From PCRC01 sp040384665 (GTDB lineage: Bacteria > Pseudomonadota > Gammaproteobacteria > Burkholderiales > Burkholderiaceae_C): 64,000 nucleotides of DNA. Position 1 is the first letter of the stretch. Every line of letters starts with the position of its first letter. Made by a program: the position numbers and the translations under genes. Location: contig JAZKIY010000016.1 of assembly GCA_040384665.1 (NCBI GenBank), positions 1 through 64,000 of the forward strand, read 5' to 3'. Under the pieces are notes generated by a model. That model did no database searches and had not been told where the DNA came from. It saw only the letters and a program-made list of their open reading frames with translations. This document shows, piece after piece, positions 15,931 through 23,252 of the stretch.

Positions 15931-16908
15931 ATGACGCGGCGCAACCTCCCAGGAGCCGAAATTGCGCCAGATGCGTTGCCCGCCAGTGCGCCGCGCGCGG
16001 GCAGTGATGCCCCCATGGACCTGCCTGCCGCCGAGTTGGTCGGTGAGTCCAGCGACGCGCTGACGCTTTATTTGCGGGACGTGCGCCGCACCACGCTGTT
16101 CACCCCGGAAGAAGAATTCGACACCGCAACCCGTGCCCGCGCCGGTGATTTTGAAGCCCGGCAGGCGATGATCGAACACAACCTGCGGCTGGTGGTCAGC
16201 ATCGCCAAACACTACCTGGGCCGCGGGGTGCCGCTGTCGGACCTGATCGAAGAAGGCAACCTGGGCCTGATGCACGCCATCGACAAGTTTGAGCCCGAGC
16301 GTGGTTTCCGTTTCTCCACCTACGCCACCTGGTGGATCCGCCAGGCGGTGGAGCGGGCGGTGACCAACCAGGGCCGCGTGATCAGGCTGCCAGTGCATGT
16401 GATGCGCGAGGTCAAGAAGGTGCTGCGCGCGCGCCACCTGCTGGAATCTGACCCCGCCTACCTCGAGCGCCGCACCGGACTGGACGCCACCGGCGTGCGC
16501 AACGAAGACATTGCTGCACTGCTCGGCCGTGACGTGCAGGACGTGACCGAATTGCTGGCGCTGGCCGAAAACCCGCGCTCGCTCGACGCCGCGCTCGACA
16601 AAACCGACGGCGACCACACCCTGATCGACACCGTGGCCGACGCCGTGACCCAGGACCCGACCGATGTGACCCAGTCGCACGAGGTCGAACGCCTGCTGGC
16701 GTTGTGGATGGACACCTTGACAGACCGCGAACGGCAGATTCTGGAAGGCCGCTTCGGTCTGCACCAGCACGAGCCGGAAACGCTGGAAGTCCTGAGCGAG
16801 CGCCTGGGGCTGACCCGTGAACGGGTGCGGCAGATCCAGAACGAAGCGCTGCTCAAGCTCAAACGCTACCTGGCCCACCACGGCATTTCCCGCGACGCGG
16901 TCCTGTAG
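15931..16908 (+). CDS. rpoS: RNA polymerase sigma factor RpoS
   Basis: 325 aa. Region 1.2 (SDALTLYLRDVRRTTLFTPE), region 2 (RQAMIEHNLRLVVSIAKHY, DLIEEGNLGLMHAIDKFEPE, RFSTYATWWIRQAVERA), region 3 (IRLPVHVMREVKKVLRARHL) and region 4 (LTRERVRQIQNEALLKLKRY) are all present. Directs stationary-phase and general stress transcription. Start two bases after the nlpD stop; an internal Met at residue 30 is an alternative because the first 35 residues are poorly conserved in this family. The order surE-pcm-nlpD-rpoS strengthens the call over other group 2 sigma factors. Confidence 0.96.
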   Translation: MTRRNLPGAEIAPDALPASAPRAGSDAPMDLPAAELVGESSDALTLYLRDVRRTTLFTPEEEFDTATRARAGDFEARQAMIEHNLRLVVSIAKHYLGRGVPLSDLIEEGNLGLMHAIDKFEPERGFRFSTYATWWIRQAVERAVTNQGRVIRLPVHVMREVKKVLRARHLLESDPAYLERRTGLDATGVRNEDIAALLGRDVQDVTELLALAENPRSLDAALDKTDGDHTLIDTVADAVTQDPTDVTQSHEVERLLALWMDTLTDRERQILEGRFGLHQHEPETLEVLSERLGLTRERVRQIQNEALLKLKRYLAHHGISRDAVL

Positions 16909-16913
16909 GCACC

Positions 16914-17699
16914 ATGGGCTGGCCAGTTCTCGTTTTTGACATCGAGTCGATCCCCGACATCGCCGGCCTGCGCGCGCTGCGCGGCAGCCCCGCAGAACAC
17001 ACCGACGCCGAGGTCTACCAGGCCTGGGTGCAGGAGCGCAAAGACAAGGGACAAAGCGACTTCATGCCGCTGCACCTGCAGCGCATCCTGGTGCTGTCGT
17101 GTGTGTTCCGCAACGCCGAGGGCTTGAAGGTGCATTCCTTCGTGGACCGCGACGACCAGAGCGAAGGCAAGGTCATCCAGCAGTTCTTCAACACGCTGGA
17201 AAAGCACACGCCACAACTGGTGAGCTGGAATGGCGGCGGCTTCGATCTGCCAGTGCTGCACTACCGCGGCCTGAAACACGGCGTGGTGGCCGACAAGTAC
17301 TGGGACATGGGCGACGATGACCGCGAGTTCAAATGGAACAACTACATCAGCCGCTACCACCTGCGCCACCTCGATTTGATGGACCTGCTGGCCATGTACC
17401 AGCCCAAGAACAACGCGCCGCTCGACGCGATGGCCAAGCTCTGTGGTTTCCCCGGCAAGCTGGGCATGGACGGCTCCATGGTCTACCAGGGCTACCTCGA
17501 CGGCCAGTTGGACGACATCCGCCGCTACTGCGAAACCGACGTGATGAACACCTATTTGCTGTACTGCCGCTTCCAGAAGATGCGCGGTGGCCTCACCGAG
17601 GCCGAGTACGAGCAGGAGATCACCTTGGTGAAAGACACCTTGGGCAACCTGGCGCCCACAGAAGCGCACTGGCAGCAGTACCTCGCCGCCTGGGGCTGA
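16914..17699 (+). CDS. PolB-like 3'-5' exonuclease domain protein
   Basis: 261 aa. DEDD-type exonuclease motifs: VFDIESIPD at residues 6-14 (Asp and Glu), SWNGGGFDLPVLHYR with the second Asp, and YCETDVMNTYLLY (YxxxD-type third motif). This matches the family described as predicted 3'-5' exonuclease related to family B DNA polymerases (PF10108 type, from memory). It should remove nucleotides from the 3' end of DNA or RNA; the cellular role is unclear. It begins five bases after rpoS and is followed closely by rlmD, so it may belong to the same transcript. Confidence 0.85.
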   Translation: MGWPVLVFDIESIPDIAGLRALRGSPAEHTDAEVYQAWVQERKDKGQSDFMPLHLQRILVLSCVFRNAEGLKVHSFVDRDDQSEGKVIQQFFNTLEKHTPQLVSWNGGGFDLPVLHYRGLKHGVVADKYWDMGDDDREFKWNNYISRYHLRHLDLMDLLAMYQPKNNAPLDAMAKLCGFPGKLGMDGSMVYQGYLDGQLDDIRRYCETDVMNTYLLYCRFQKMRGGLTEAEYEQEITLVKDTLGNLAPTEAHWQQYLAAWG

Positions 17700-17731
17700 G
17701 AACTGGGTCTGGCACCTGAGACAATCGGGGC

Positions 17732-19207
17732 ATGACCGCAGCGACACCGCCAGACACTCCTCCATTGCCCGCAGGCCAGTCCCACGACCCCACCCGCGCC
17801 CCCGACACCGCCCACTCCCTGCCGCCAGGCCACCTGCGGGTGGACGCGCTCGACATCGATGCGCAGGGCGTGGCCCGCAAACCCGATGGCAAGGTGGTCT
17901 TCATCGAAGGCGCACTGCCGTTCGAGGAGGTGAGCGTCAACGTTCACCGCAAGAAAAACAACTGGGAGCAGGGCACCGTCACGGCCATCCACCGCGAGTC
18001 GTCACAGCGCGTGAAGCCCGGCTGCCCGCATTTTGGCCTGCACGCCGGCGCCTGCGGCGGCTGCAAGATGCAGCACCTGCACCCGGCTGCGCAGGTGGCC
18101 GTCAAGCAGCGGGTGCTGGAAGACAACCTGTGGCACCTTGGCAAGGTCAAGGCCGAAACGGTGATGCGGCCCATCGAAGGCCCGGCCTGGGGCTACCGCT
18201 ACCGCGCCCGGCTGTCGGTGCGCCATGTGCACAAGAAGGGCGAGGTGTTGGTGGGGTTCCACGAGCGCAAGAGCCGCTACGTGGCCGACATGCGCGAATG
18301 CCATGTGTTGCCGCCGCATGTGAATGCGATGCTGATGCCGCTGCGCGCGCTGGTTGCCTCGATGGACGCGATTGAAACACTCCCGCAGATTGAACTCGCC
18401 TGTGGTGACGAGGTGACCGCGCTGGTGCTGCGCCACCTGGAACCGCTCAGCCAGGCCGACCTGGCACGGCTGCGTGCGTTTGCGGTCGAACGACCTGGCT
18501 TGCAGTGGTGGTTGCAGTCCAAAGGACCAGAGACGGTCAAGCTGCTCGACGAAGGCGGGCCTGAACTGGCGTACGCGCTGCCGCAATTCGGCATCACCAT
18601 GCCCTTCAAGCCAACCGACTTCACCCAGGTCAACCCGCACATCAACCGCGTGCTGGTGGCGCGTGCGCTGCGCCTGCTCGACCCCCAGCGGTCCGAGCGC
18701 GTGATCGACTGGTTCTGTGGTTTGGGCAACTTCACGCTGCCGCTGGCCACGTTGGCCGGCGAAGTGCTTGGGATTGAGGGCAGCGAGGCCCTGGTGGCAC
18801 GTTCCAGAGAGAATTTGAAGCTGAATCAGGATCAAGCCCTAGTGAAAACTAGGTTGTCAGCTACTAAATTTGTAGCGCGAAACCTCTTTGAGATGACCCC
18901 CGAGTTGCTGGCCGCTGACGGCCACGCCGACAAGTGGCTGGTGGACCCACCGCGCGAAGGCGCGTTCGCACTCGCCCAGGCATTGGCCGGCCTGAACCAG
19001 CAGCATCTGGCTGGGACGCCGTGGCCCGCTGGCTGGACCCCGCCCCAGCGCATCGTCTACGTCAGTTGCAACCCCGCCACGCTGGCCCGCGATGCCGGCC
19101 TGCTTGTGAACCTGGGGGGTTACCGCTGCACAGCGGCCGGGGTGGTGAACATGTTCCCGCACACAGCCCACGTCGAAAGCATCGCAGTCTTCGACCGCGT
19201 AGCGTAA
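17732..19207 (+). CDS. rlmD: 23S rRNA (uracil-1939-C5)-methyltransferase RlmD
   Basis: 491 aa. N-terminal TRAM-like RNA-binding part (LRVDALDIDAQGVARKPDGK, FIEGALPFEEV), a 4Fe-4S cysteine set including CPHFGLHAGACGGCKM, a SAM-binding domain (DWFCGLGNFTLPLA) and the catalytic YVSCNPATLARD loop. It methylates U1939 of 23S rRNA (or a closely related uridine; RlmD versus RlmC is decided by the TRAM domain and length). A copy of the palindromic repeat (18811-18876) encodes residues about 360-382, between the SAM-site helix and VARNLFEM; this adds roughly ten residues to a surface segment compared with what I remember of the family. Confidence 0.92.
   Translation: MTAATPPDTPPLPAGQSHDPTRAPDTAHSLPPGHLRVDALDIDAQGVARKPDGKVVFIEGALPFEEVSVNVHRKKNNWEQGTVTAIHRESSQRVKPGCPHFGLHAGACGGCKMQHLHPAAQVAVKQRVLEDNLWHLGKVKAETVMRPIEGPAWGYRYRARLSVRHVHKKGEVLVGFHERKSRYVADMRECHVLPPHVNAMLMPLRALVASMDAIETLPQIELACGDEVTALVLRHLEPLSQADLARLRAFAVERPGLQWWLQSKGPETVKLLDEGGPELAYALPQFGITMPFKPTDFTQVNPHINRVLVARALRLLDPQRSERVIDWFCGLGNFTLPLATLAGEVLGIEGSEALVARSRENLKLNQDQALVKTRLSATKFVARNLFEMTPELLAADGHADKWLVDPPREGAFALAQALAGLNQQHLAGTPWPAGWTPPQRIVYVSCNPATLARDAGLLVNLGGYRCTAAGVVNMFPHTAHVESIAVFDRVA
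18811..18876 (-). repeat. Palindromic repeat, copy E (inside rlmD)
   Basis: Read on the minus strand: hairpin GCTAC-aaattta-GTAGC, then CAACCTAGTTTTCACTAGGG, CTTGATCC and a CTTCAAATTC end. It is the same element as the other copies, inverted with respect to the gene. It is in frame with no stop codon and shows A+T-rich codons (CTA, ACT, AAA, TTT) unlike the surrounding sequence. Confidence 0.8.
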
Positions 19208-19213
19208 AAAGGA

Positions 19214-19235
19214 CAAGGGGCCCGAAGGCCCCTTG
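19214..19235 (-). terminator. Bidirectional terminator between rlmD and the YccA-like gene
   Basis: CAAGGGGCC (19214-19222) pairs with GGCCCCTTG (19227-19235) around CGAA. Leftward transcripts read the stem followed by a T run (complement of AAAAAGGA), so it mainly ends the YccA-like gene; it may also stop rlmD transcripts. Confidence 0.85.
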
Positions 19236-19266
19236 TTGAAATCAGCGCAGCGCTCTATTCACGTCT

Positions 19267-19968
19267 TTAGTCGCGTTCGCCACCCATGATGCCGAACAGC
19301 GCCAGCATGGCCTGGAACACGTTGAACACGTTCAGGTACAGGGCCAAGGTGGCGCTGATGTAGTTGGTTTCGCCGCCGTCCATGATGCGCTTCAGGTCGT
19401 ACACCATGAAAGCGCTGAAGATGCCGATGGCCGCAACCGACAAAGCCATCATGCCAGCGGTGGAGCCAACGAACACGTTGACGATGCCGCCCACCATCAA
19501 CACGATGGCGCCGACGAACAGCCACTTGCCCATGCCCGACAGGTCGCGCTTGATCACGCTGGACAGGCTGGCCATGGCAAAAAACACACCTGCCGTGCCG
19601 CCAAAGGCCAGCATGATCAGCTCGGAGCCGTTTTTAAAGCCCAGCACCATGGCGATCATGCGCGACAGCATCAGGCCCATGAAGAAGGTGAAGGCCAGCA
19701 GCACCGGCACGCCGGCGGCAGAGTTCTTGGTCTTCTCAATCGCGTACATGAAGGCGAACGCGCCGCCCAGAAACACCACCAGGCCCAGGCCACCCGTCAG
19801 TTGCAGGGTGAGGCCGGTGGCCACGCCAATCCAGGCACCGAGCACCGTGGGCAGCATGCTGATGGCCAGCAGCAAGTAGGTGTTGCGCAGCACGCGGTTG
19901 CGCTGTTCTGCCGAGACGCCGTAACCGTAGCCCGGCGATGGGTTCAGGGTTTGTACGCGGTCATTCAT
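19267..19968 (-). CDS. Bax inhibitor-1/YccA family membrane protein
   Basis: 233 aa with about seven hydrophobic segments (NTYLLLAISMLPTVLGAWI, LVVFLGGAFAFMYAI, VLLAFTFFMGLMLS and others) and the family's C-terminal IFSAFMVYDLKRIM with two acidic residues in the pore region. YccA in E. coli binds and modulates the FtsH protease in the inner membrane; the wider family are pH-sensitive calcium leak channels (established for relatives). Start supported by AGGAG before ATG 19968. Single gene bounded by a terminator. Confidence 0.9.
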   Translation of the reverse strand: MNDRVQTLNPSPGYGYGVSAEQRNRVLRNTYLLLAISMLPTVLGAWIGVATGLTLQLTGGLGLVVFLGGAFAFMYAIEKTKNSAAGVPVLLAFTFFMGLMLSRMIAMVLGFKNGSELIMLAFGGTAGVFFAMASLSSVIKRDLSGMGKWLFVGAIVLMVGGIVNVFVGSTAGMMALSVAAIGIFSAFMVYDLKRIMDGGETNYISATLALYLNVFNVFQAMLALFGIMGGERD

Positions 19969-20132
19969 GGTGAGGGCTCCTGGTGCGTCAACATTGACGC
20001 GTTGCTGACATTTTAAATGGCGGTGGTGTCGCCGTCTTCAATACCCCTGCAATGTCCACACACATGCACCTGCTGTTGGCAGGGGCAATTTCGGTACAGT
20101 AGGTGTTCTTCAGCAACACCCGCCACCACACC

Positions 20133-20543
20133 ATGAAAACCAAACCTGTACTTGAACTGACCGACGTCAAAACCATCGCCGCCGCCGCAGAAGCCGAGGC
20201 CGTGAAAAACCAGTGGGCTGTGTCGATTGCCATCGTGGACGATGGCGGGCACCTGCTGTGGCTGCAGCGGCTGGACGGCGCTGCAGCCATCTCGGCCCAG
20301 ATTGCGCCTGCCAAGGCCCATACGGCGGCACTCGGTCGCCGCGAAAGCAAGGTCTATGAAGACGTGATCAATGGCGGCCGGATGTCGTTTCTGAGCGCGC
20401 CGGCACTGCAGGGCATGCTGGAGGGGGGGGTGCCCATCGTGCGCGATGGGCAGTGCATTGGTGCGGTGGGCGTGAGTGGTGTCAAATCCACCGAAGACGC
20501 CCAGATCGCCCGCGCGGGCATTGCCGCATTGGGCGGTGCATGA
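20133..20543 (+). CDS. GlcG/HbpS-type heme-binding protein
   Basis: 136 aa from ATG 20133; an earlier start at 20103 would add ten residues without conserved character. The family pattern is clear: VSIAIVDDGGHLLWLQRLDGA, APAKAHTAALGRRES and the glycine-rich GGVPIVRDGQCIGAVGVSG. No signal peptide, so cytoplasmic. HbpS members bind heme; GlcG is of unknown function in the glycolate operon. Lying beside hemP and the TonB system, a heme or iron connection is attractive but inferred. Confidence 0.85.
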   Translation: MKTKPVLELTDVKTIAAAAEAEAVKNQWAVSIAIVDDGGHLLWLQRLDGAAAISAQIAPAKAHTAALGRRESKVYEDVINGGRMSFLSAPALQGMLEGGVPIVRDGQCIGAVGVSGVKSTEDAQIARAGIAALGGA

Positions 20544-20642
20544 GACAAGTGGGTTGAAAAAAAAGCCTGGCTACCAGAGTTGTGTCTTTGGCTGGCTAAA
20601 CGACCCTGCCGGCAAGTGGTGCCGGTTGTCGCTCCACTGAAA

Positions 20643-20855
20643 CTACTTGGTCAAGATCAGCTTGCCCAACTTGGTGGCCTGCAGACGGTAAACCAGACCG
20701 TTGTGCAGGATTTCCACCGTCTTCTGACCCTTGAGCAGTTCGCCGCTGTCCACCACGTGCGACAAGGCACGTTGCACAGCGCTGGCCGAATCCTGCCCTG
20801 GCACGGCGTCGTTCGCTGGCAGCGGTGAGGGCAGGGCGTGGACGTTGGCGAACAT
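20643..20855 (-). CDS. hemP: Hemin uptake protein HemP
   Basis: 70 aa. The C-terminal half has the HemP signature: VEILHNGLVYRLQATKLGKL followed by ILTK, which ends the protein as in the family. HemP is a small protein of heme/iron uptake loci and in Burkholderia relatives acts as a positive factor for heme uptake gene expression (established for the family). A Fur-like box lies 43-61 bases upstream of the start. No good Shine-Dalgarno is visible at ATG 20855, so the exact start is uncertain. Confidence 0.9.
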   Translation of the reverse strand: MFANVHALPSPLPANDAVPGQDSASAVQRALSHVVDSGELLKGQKTVEILHNGLVYRLQATKLGKLILTK

Positions 20856-20897
20856 GGTGGTTGTGTCAGAAGTGATGGGCTGCGTTGAAAGTTATGT

Positions 20898-20916
20898 AAT
20901 GATAATTGTTATCATT
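20898..20916. promoter_or_regulatory. Fur box upstream of hemP
   Basis: AATGATAATTGTTATCATT is a nearly perfect palindrome and agrees with the classical Fur consensus of GATAAT repeats. It sits between exbD and hemP and should repress hemP when iron is plentiful. Confidence 0.88.
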
Positions 20917-20954
20917 TAAAAGTCAAGCGGATTCTTTGTAAATCCGCATTGGCG

Positions 20955-21368
20955 TTAAGGTGTTTTCGGCTCCGTGACGAAGCCAATCTTCTTCACGCCA
21001 GCCAGTTGTGCCGTGGCCATGGCCTGGGCCACACGCTCGTAACGCACCGCCTTGTCGCCACGGATGTGCAGTTCGGGCTGGGGCTCCTGTTTGGCGGCCG
21101 CCTGCAGCCGGGTGGCCAGTTCGTCGTCCGGCACAACGGCCTCGTTCCAGAAGTACGCGCCCTGGCCATCCACGGTGAGCAGAATGGTCTGCGGCTTCAC
21201 GTCTTGGGGCTGGTTGGTGGCGCGCGGCAAATCGATGTTGACCGCGTGCTTCATCACCGGCACGGTGATGATGAAGATGATGAGCAGCACCAGCATCACG
21301 TCGACCAGCGGCGTCATGTTGATCTCGTTCATCACCTCATCGGGCTCGTCTTGCGTTCCGAAAGCCAT
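20955..21368 (-). CDS. exbD: Biopolymer transport protein ExbD
   Basis: 137 aa. One N-terminal membrane segment (INMTPLVDVMLVLLIIFIIT) with the essential Asp in PLVDVMLVLL, followed by a periplasmic domain. Part of the inner-membrane proton-driven ExbB-ExbD motor that energises TonB and so outer-membrane siderophore and heme receptors. The stop of exbB precedes its start by two bases. An imperfect stem GCGGATT/AATCCGC at 20927-20947 follows the stop and may terminate the operon before hemP. Confidence 0.94.
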   Translation of the reverse strand: MAFGTQDEPDEVMNEINMTPLVDVMLVLLIIFIITVPVMKHAVNIDLPRATNQPQDVKPQTILLTVDGQGAYFWNEAVVPDDELATRLQAAAKQEPQPELHIRGDKAVRYERVAQAMATAQLAGVKKIGFVTEPKTP

Positions 21369-21370
21369 GT

Positions 21371-22087
21371 TCAGCCGCCTTTCTTCATGGGCACCACGTT
21401 GGCAACGCCACTGGTGCTGACACGTGCACCGGTCACAAAGTAGGCATGCAGGTCATGGGCAAAGCGGTTCAGCTTGGACAGCACCGACTTGTTGCCACGC
21501 ACCAGCGCGTTGTAGCCCAGCACGGCGGGGATGGCCACAGCCAGACCCAGTGCGGTCATGATCAATGCTTCGCCAATGGGGCCAGCCACCTTGTCGATGG
21601 TGGCCTGGCCGGCGGCACCAATGCCCAGCAGCGCGTGGTAAATGCCCCAGACCGTGCCAAACAGGCCAACAAAGGGGGCGGTAGAACCAACCGAAGCCAG
21701 AATGGCCAGGCCGGACTGCATCTTGGCGGTGAACTCGTCAAGGTTGTTGCGCAGGCAGCGCGTCACCCAGTCGCTCACGTCCAGGCTGTCGTGCAGGTGG
21801 GCCTGGGTGTTGCGGTGGTGGCTGGTGGCTTCACGCCCTTCGATGGCGAGCTGGTGGAACGGGTTGTCGGCGTCAGGGCCGAGCTGCTTCAGGCCGCTGG
21901 CGAAATCGGGGTTGTGCCAGAAGTCCTGTGCCCGGCTGGCCAGGCGCTTGTATTTCATCAGGTCCAGTGTCTTGATGATGATCACCATCCACGAGGCCAA
22001 CGACATGGCCAGCAGCAGCAGAAAGACCGCCTTGGTGACCAGATCGCCCTGCGACCAGACGTTCAAAAGACCGAGTTGGGATTCCAT
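21371..22087 (-). CDS. exbB: MotA/TolQ/ExbB proton channel protein ExbB
   Basis: 238 aa. Three membrane segments: residues about 15-37 (AVFLLLLAMSLASWMVIIIK), 120-150 (LAILASVGSTAPFVGLFGTV) and 168-190 (IGEALIMTALGLAVAIPAVL). These match TolQ/ExbB closely, including the GTVWGIYHAL turn. It forms the pentameric channel around the ExbD dimer. The gene lies between tonB and exbD in the order tonB-exbB-exbD common in betaproteobacteria. Confidence 0.94.
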   Translation of the reverse strand: MESQLGLLNVWSQGDLVTKAVFLLLLAMSLASWMVIIIKTLDLMKYKRLASRAQDFWHNPDFASGLKQLGPDADNPFHQLAIEGREATSHHRNTQAHLHDSLDVSDWVTRCLRNNLDEFTAKMQSGLAILASVGSTAPFVGLFGTVWGIYHALLGIGAAGQATIDKVAGPIGEALIMTALGLAVAIPAVLGYNALVRGNKSVLSKLNRFAHDLHAYFVTGARVSTSGVANVVPMKKGG

Positions 22088-22102
22088 AGTTTCTCCAGAG
22101 AA

Positions 22103-22795
22103 TTATTCAAGAACAAAATTGATTGGCACGTCAAACCACATGGTTTCCGCAACGCCGGCACGTTTGCCGGGCACATAGCGCCAGCGCAGCACAGTGTTCA
22201 GGGCGGTCTGGTCCAAGCGGTCAAAACCGCTGGAGCGCTTGATCTCGCCTTTGTCCGCAGTGCCATTGACGTTGATCAAGACGCGGATGACCACCTTGCC
22301 TTGCTCGCCCAGCCGTTTGCTGACGGGTGGGTAGGGCGGTTTGGGGTTCTGCAGGTAGTCGGCATCGCTGGACGGCAGCTCCACTTTCGGGGGCGCGGGT
22401 GGTGCTGGCGGCGCAGCAACGGCCACTGGCGCCACGGGCACCAACACCGGCGGCGCAGGGATCGGGTCCGCCACGCCGGTGGGTGCGGTGGGAGAGGGGG
22501 TTGGGTCTGGAATGGCTTGCAGCTGCGGTGGCGGAGATGCCTGAACCTTCTGCACCACCGGTTGTGGCTTGACCGGCACCGGTGCCGGTGGTGGTGGCAC
22601 CACCTTGGGTGCGGGCGGTTCAATGAATTCGCTCAGGATGGCTGCCGGGACGATGATCTCGACAGCGCGGCGCAACAGGCCACTTTGCAGGGCCCACAGT
22701 GCGGCCACGTGGAAAACCACCACGCTCAGGGCGATCACGGCGTTGCGGCTGAGGCCAGAGCTCGGCTGGGTTGGGGTAGGCAGGGTCATGGTCAT
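22103..22795 (-). CDS. tonB: Energy transducer TonB
   Basis: 230 aa. N-terminal membrane anchor (AVIALSVVVFHVAALWALQ, with the His of the TonB anchor), then a proline-rich periplasmic spacer (residues about 58-140, many P, A, V and Q) and the C-terminal domain: NPKPPYPPVSKRLGEQGKVV, SGFDRLDQTALNTV and RWRYVPGKR. Transmits the proton-motive force from ExbBD to outer-membrane receptors such as the one encoded at 25134-27554. It is probably expressed from the Fur-type promoter ahead of bfd. Confidence 0.94.
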   Translation of the reverse strand: MTMTLPTPTQPSSGLSRNAVIALSVVVFHVAALWALQSGLLRRAVEIIVPAAILSEFIEPPAPKVVPPPPAPVPVKPQPVVQKVQASPPPQLQAIPDPTPSPTAPTGVADPIPAPPVLVPVAPVAVAAPPAPPAPPKVELPSSDADYLQNPKPPYPPVSKRLGEQGKVVIRVLINVNGTADKGEIKRSSGFDRLDQTALNTVLRWRYVPGKRAGVAETMWFDVPINFVLE

Positions 22796-22863
22796 GGGGG
22801 CGGGGAGAACATCGGACTATAGGCAACTGCAGCGACAAATGCCGTGCAGCATGAACACCGTGC

Positions 22864-22938
22864 CTAGCGGCGGAACACCCACCAGGCCGACAGCACAATG
22901 GCGATCAGGCTACCGACAACGATGGCCAGGTATTCCAT
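22864..22938 (-). CDS. Single-pass membrane microprotein, 24 aa
   Basis: ATG at 22938, stop TAG at 22864. The peptide is MEYLAIVVGSLIAIV then LSAWWVFRR: an almost pure hydrophobic helix with an aromatic pair and a positively charged end, the layout of small inner-membrane subunits with the C-terminus inside. GGAGA stands five bases before the start, better than for many long genes here. The first 34 bases overlap the 3' end of bfd in another frame, and tonB follows 68 bases on, so all three appear co-transcribed. I know no family name; it may be an accessory subunit of the TonB complex or unrelated. Confidence 0.55.
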   Translation of the reverse strand: MEYLAIVVGSLIAIVLSAWWVFRR

Positions 22939-23165
22939 GGTTCTCCGCCGGTGGAATCAGGGCTGTGTGCTGTGCCCTCGCGGCGCAGCGCGGCCAAGGG
23001 ACAACCCCCACCACATTGCGCCACCACCTCGCGTGCACAGCCTTCGCACTGGCCACACTGGGTGGCAACGCCCAATTCAAACTGGATCTCGTCAAAGCCC
23101 ATGCCAGCGCGGGCATGCCGGGCAATGTCGCGGTCAGAGACTCGGTGGCAGATGCAGATGATCAT
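22905..23165 (-). CDS. bfd: Bacterioferritin-associated ferredoxin (Bfd-like)
   Basis: 86 aa from ATG 23165 (longer frame to 23225 runs into the Fur box). Begins MIICICHRVSDRDI, with CxC, and later TQCGQCEGCARE: the C-x-C and C-x2-C pairs bind one 2Fe-2S cluster as in Bfd. It delivers electrons to bacterioferritin to mobilise stored iron when iron is scarce. The C-terminal 25 residues (after PLAALRRE) are an unconserved tail. A Fur-like dyad lies 32 bases upstream, in line with iron-starvation control. Confidence 0.88.
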   Translation of the reverse strand: MIICICHRVSDRDIARHARAGMGFDEIQFELGVATQCGQCEGCAREVVAQCGGGCPLAALRREGTAHSPDSTGGEPWNTWPSLSVA

Positions 23166-23196
23166 GGCGAAGTGCAATTGTGTTAACGCTATTATA

Positions 23197-23215
23197 AATG
23201 CGAACGGGTTGCATT
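23197..23215. promoter_or_regulatory. Fur-like box upstream of bfd-tonB-exbB-exbD
   Basis: AATGCGAACGGGTTGCATT is a 19-base imperfect palindrome (AATGC...GCATT with AA/TT inside) in the position of a Fur operator. It departs from the consensus at G positions, so the call is weaker than for the hemP box. Confidence 0.55.
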
Positions 23216-23252
23216 TGCAATTCAATGGGGATTTTTTTAACGCTTTACCTGT

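Noticed and set aside
20555..20640. Degenerate palindromic repeat after the GlcG-like gene
   Set aside because: Only the A run and AAGCC resemble the element; no hairpin or core.
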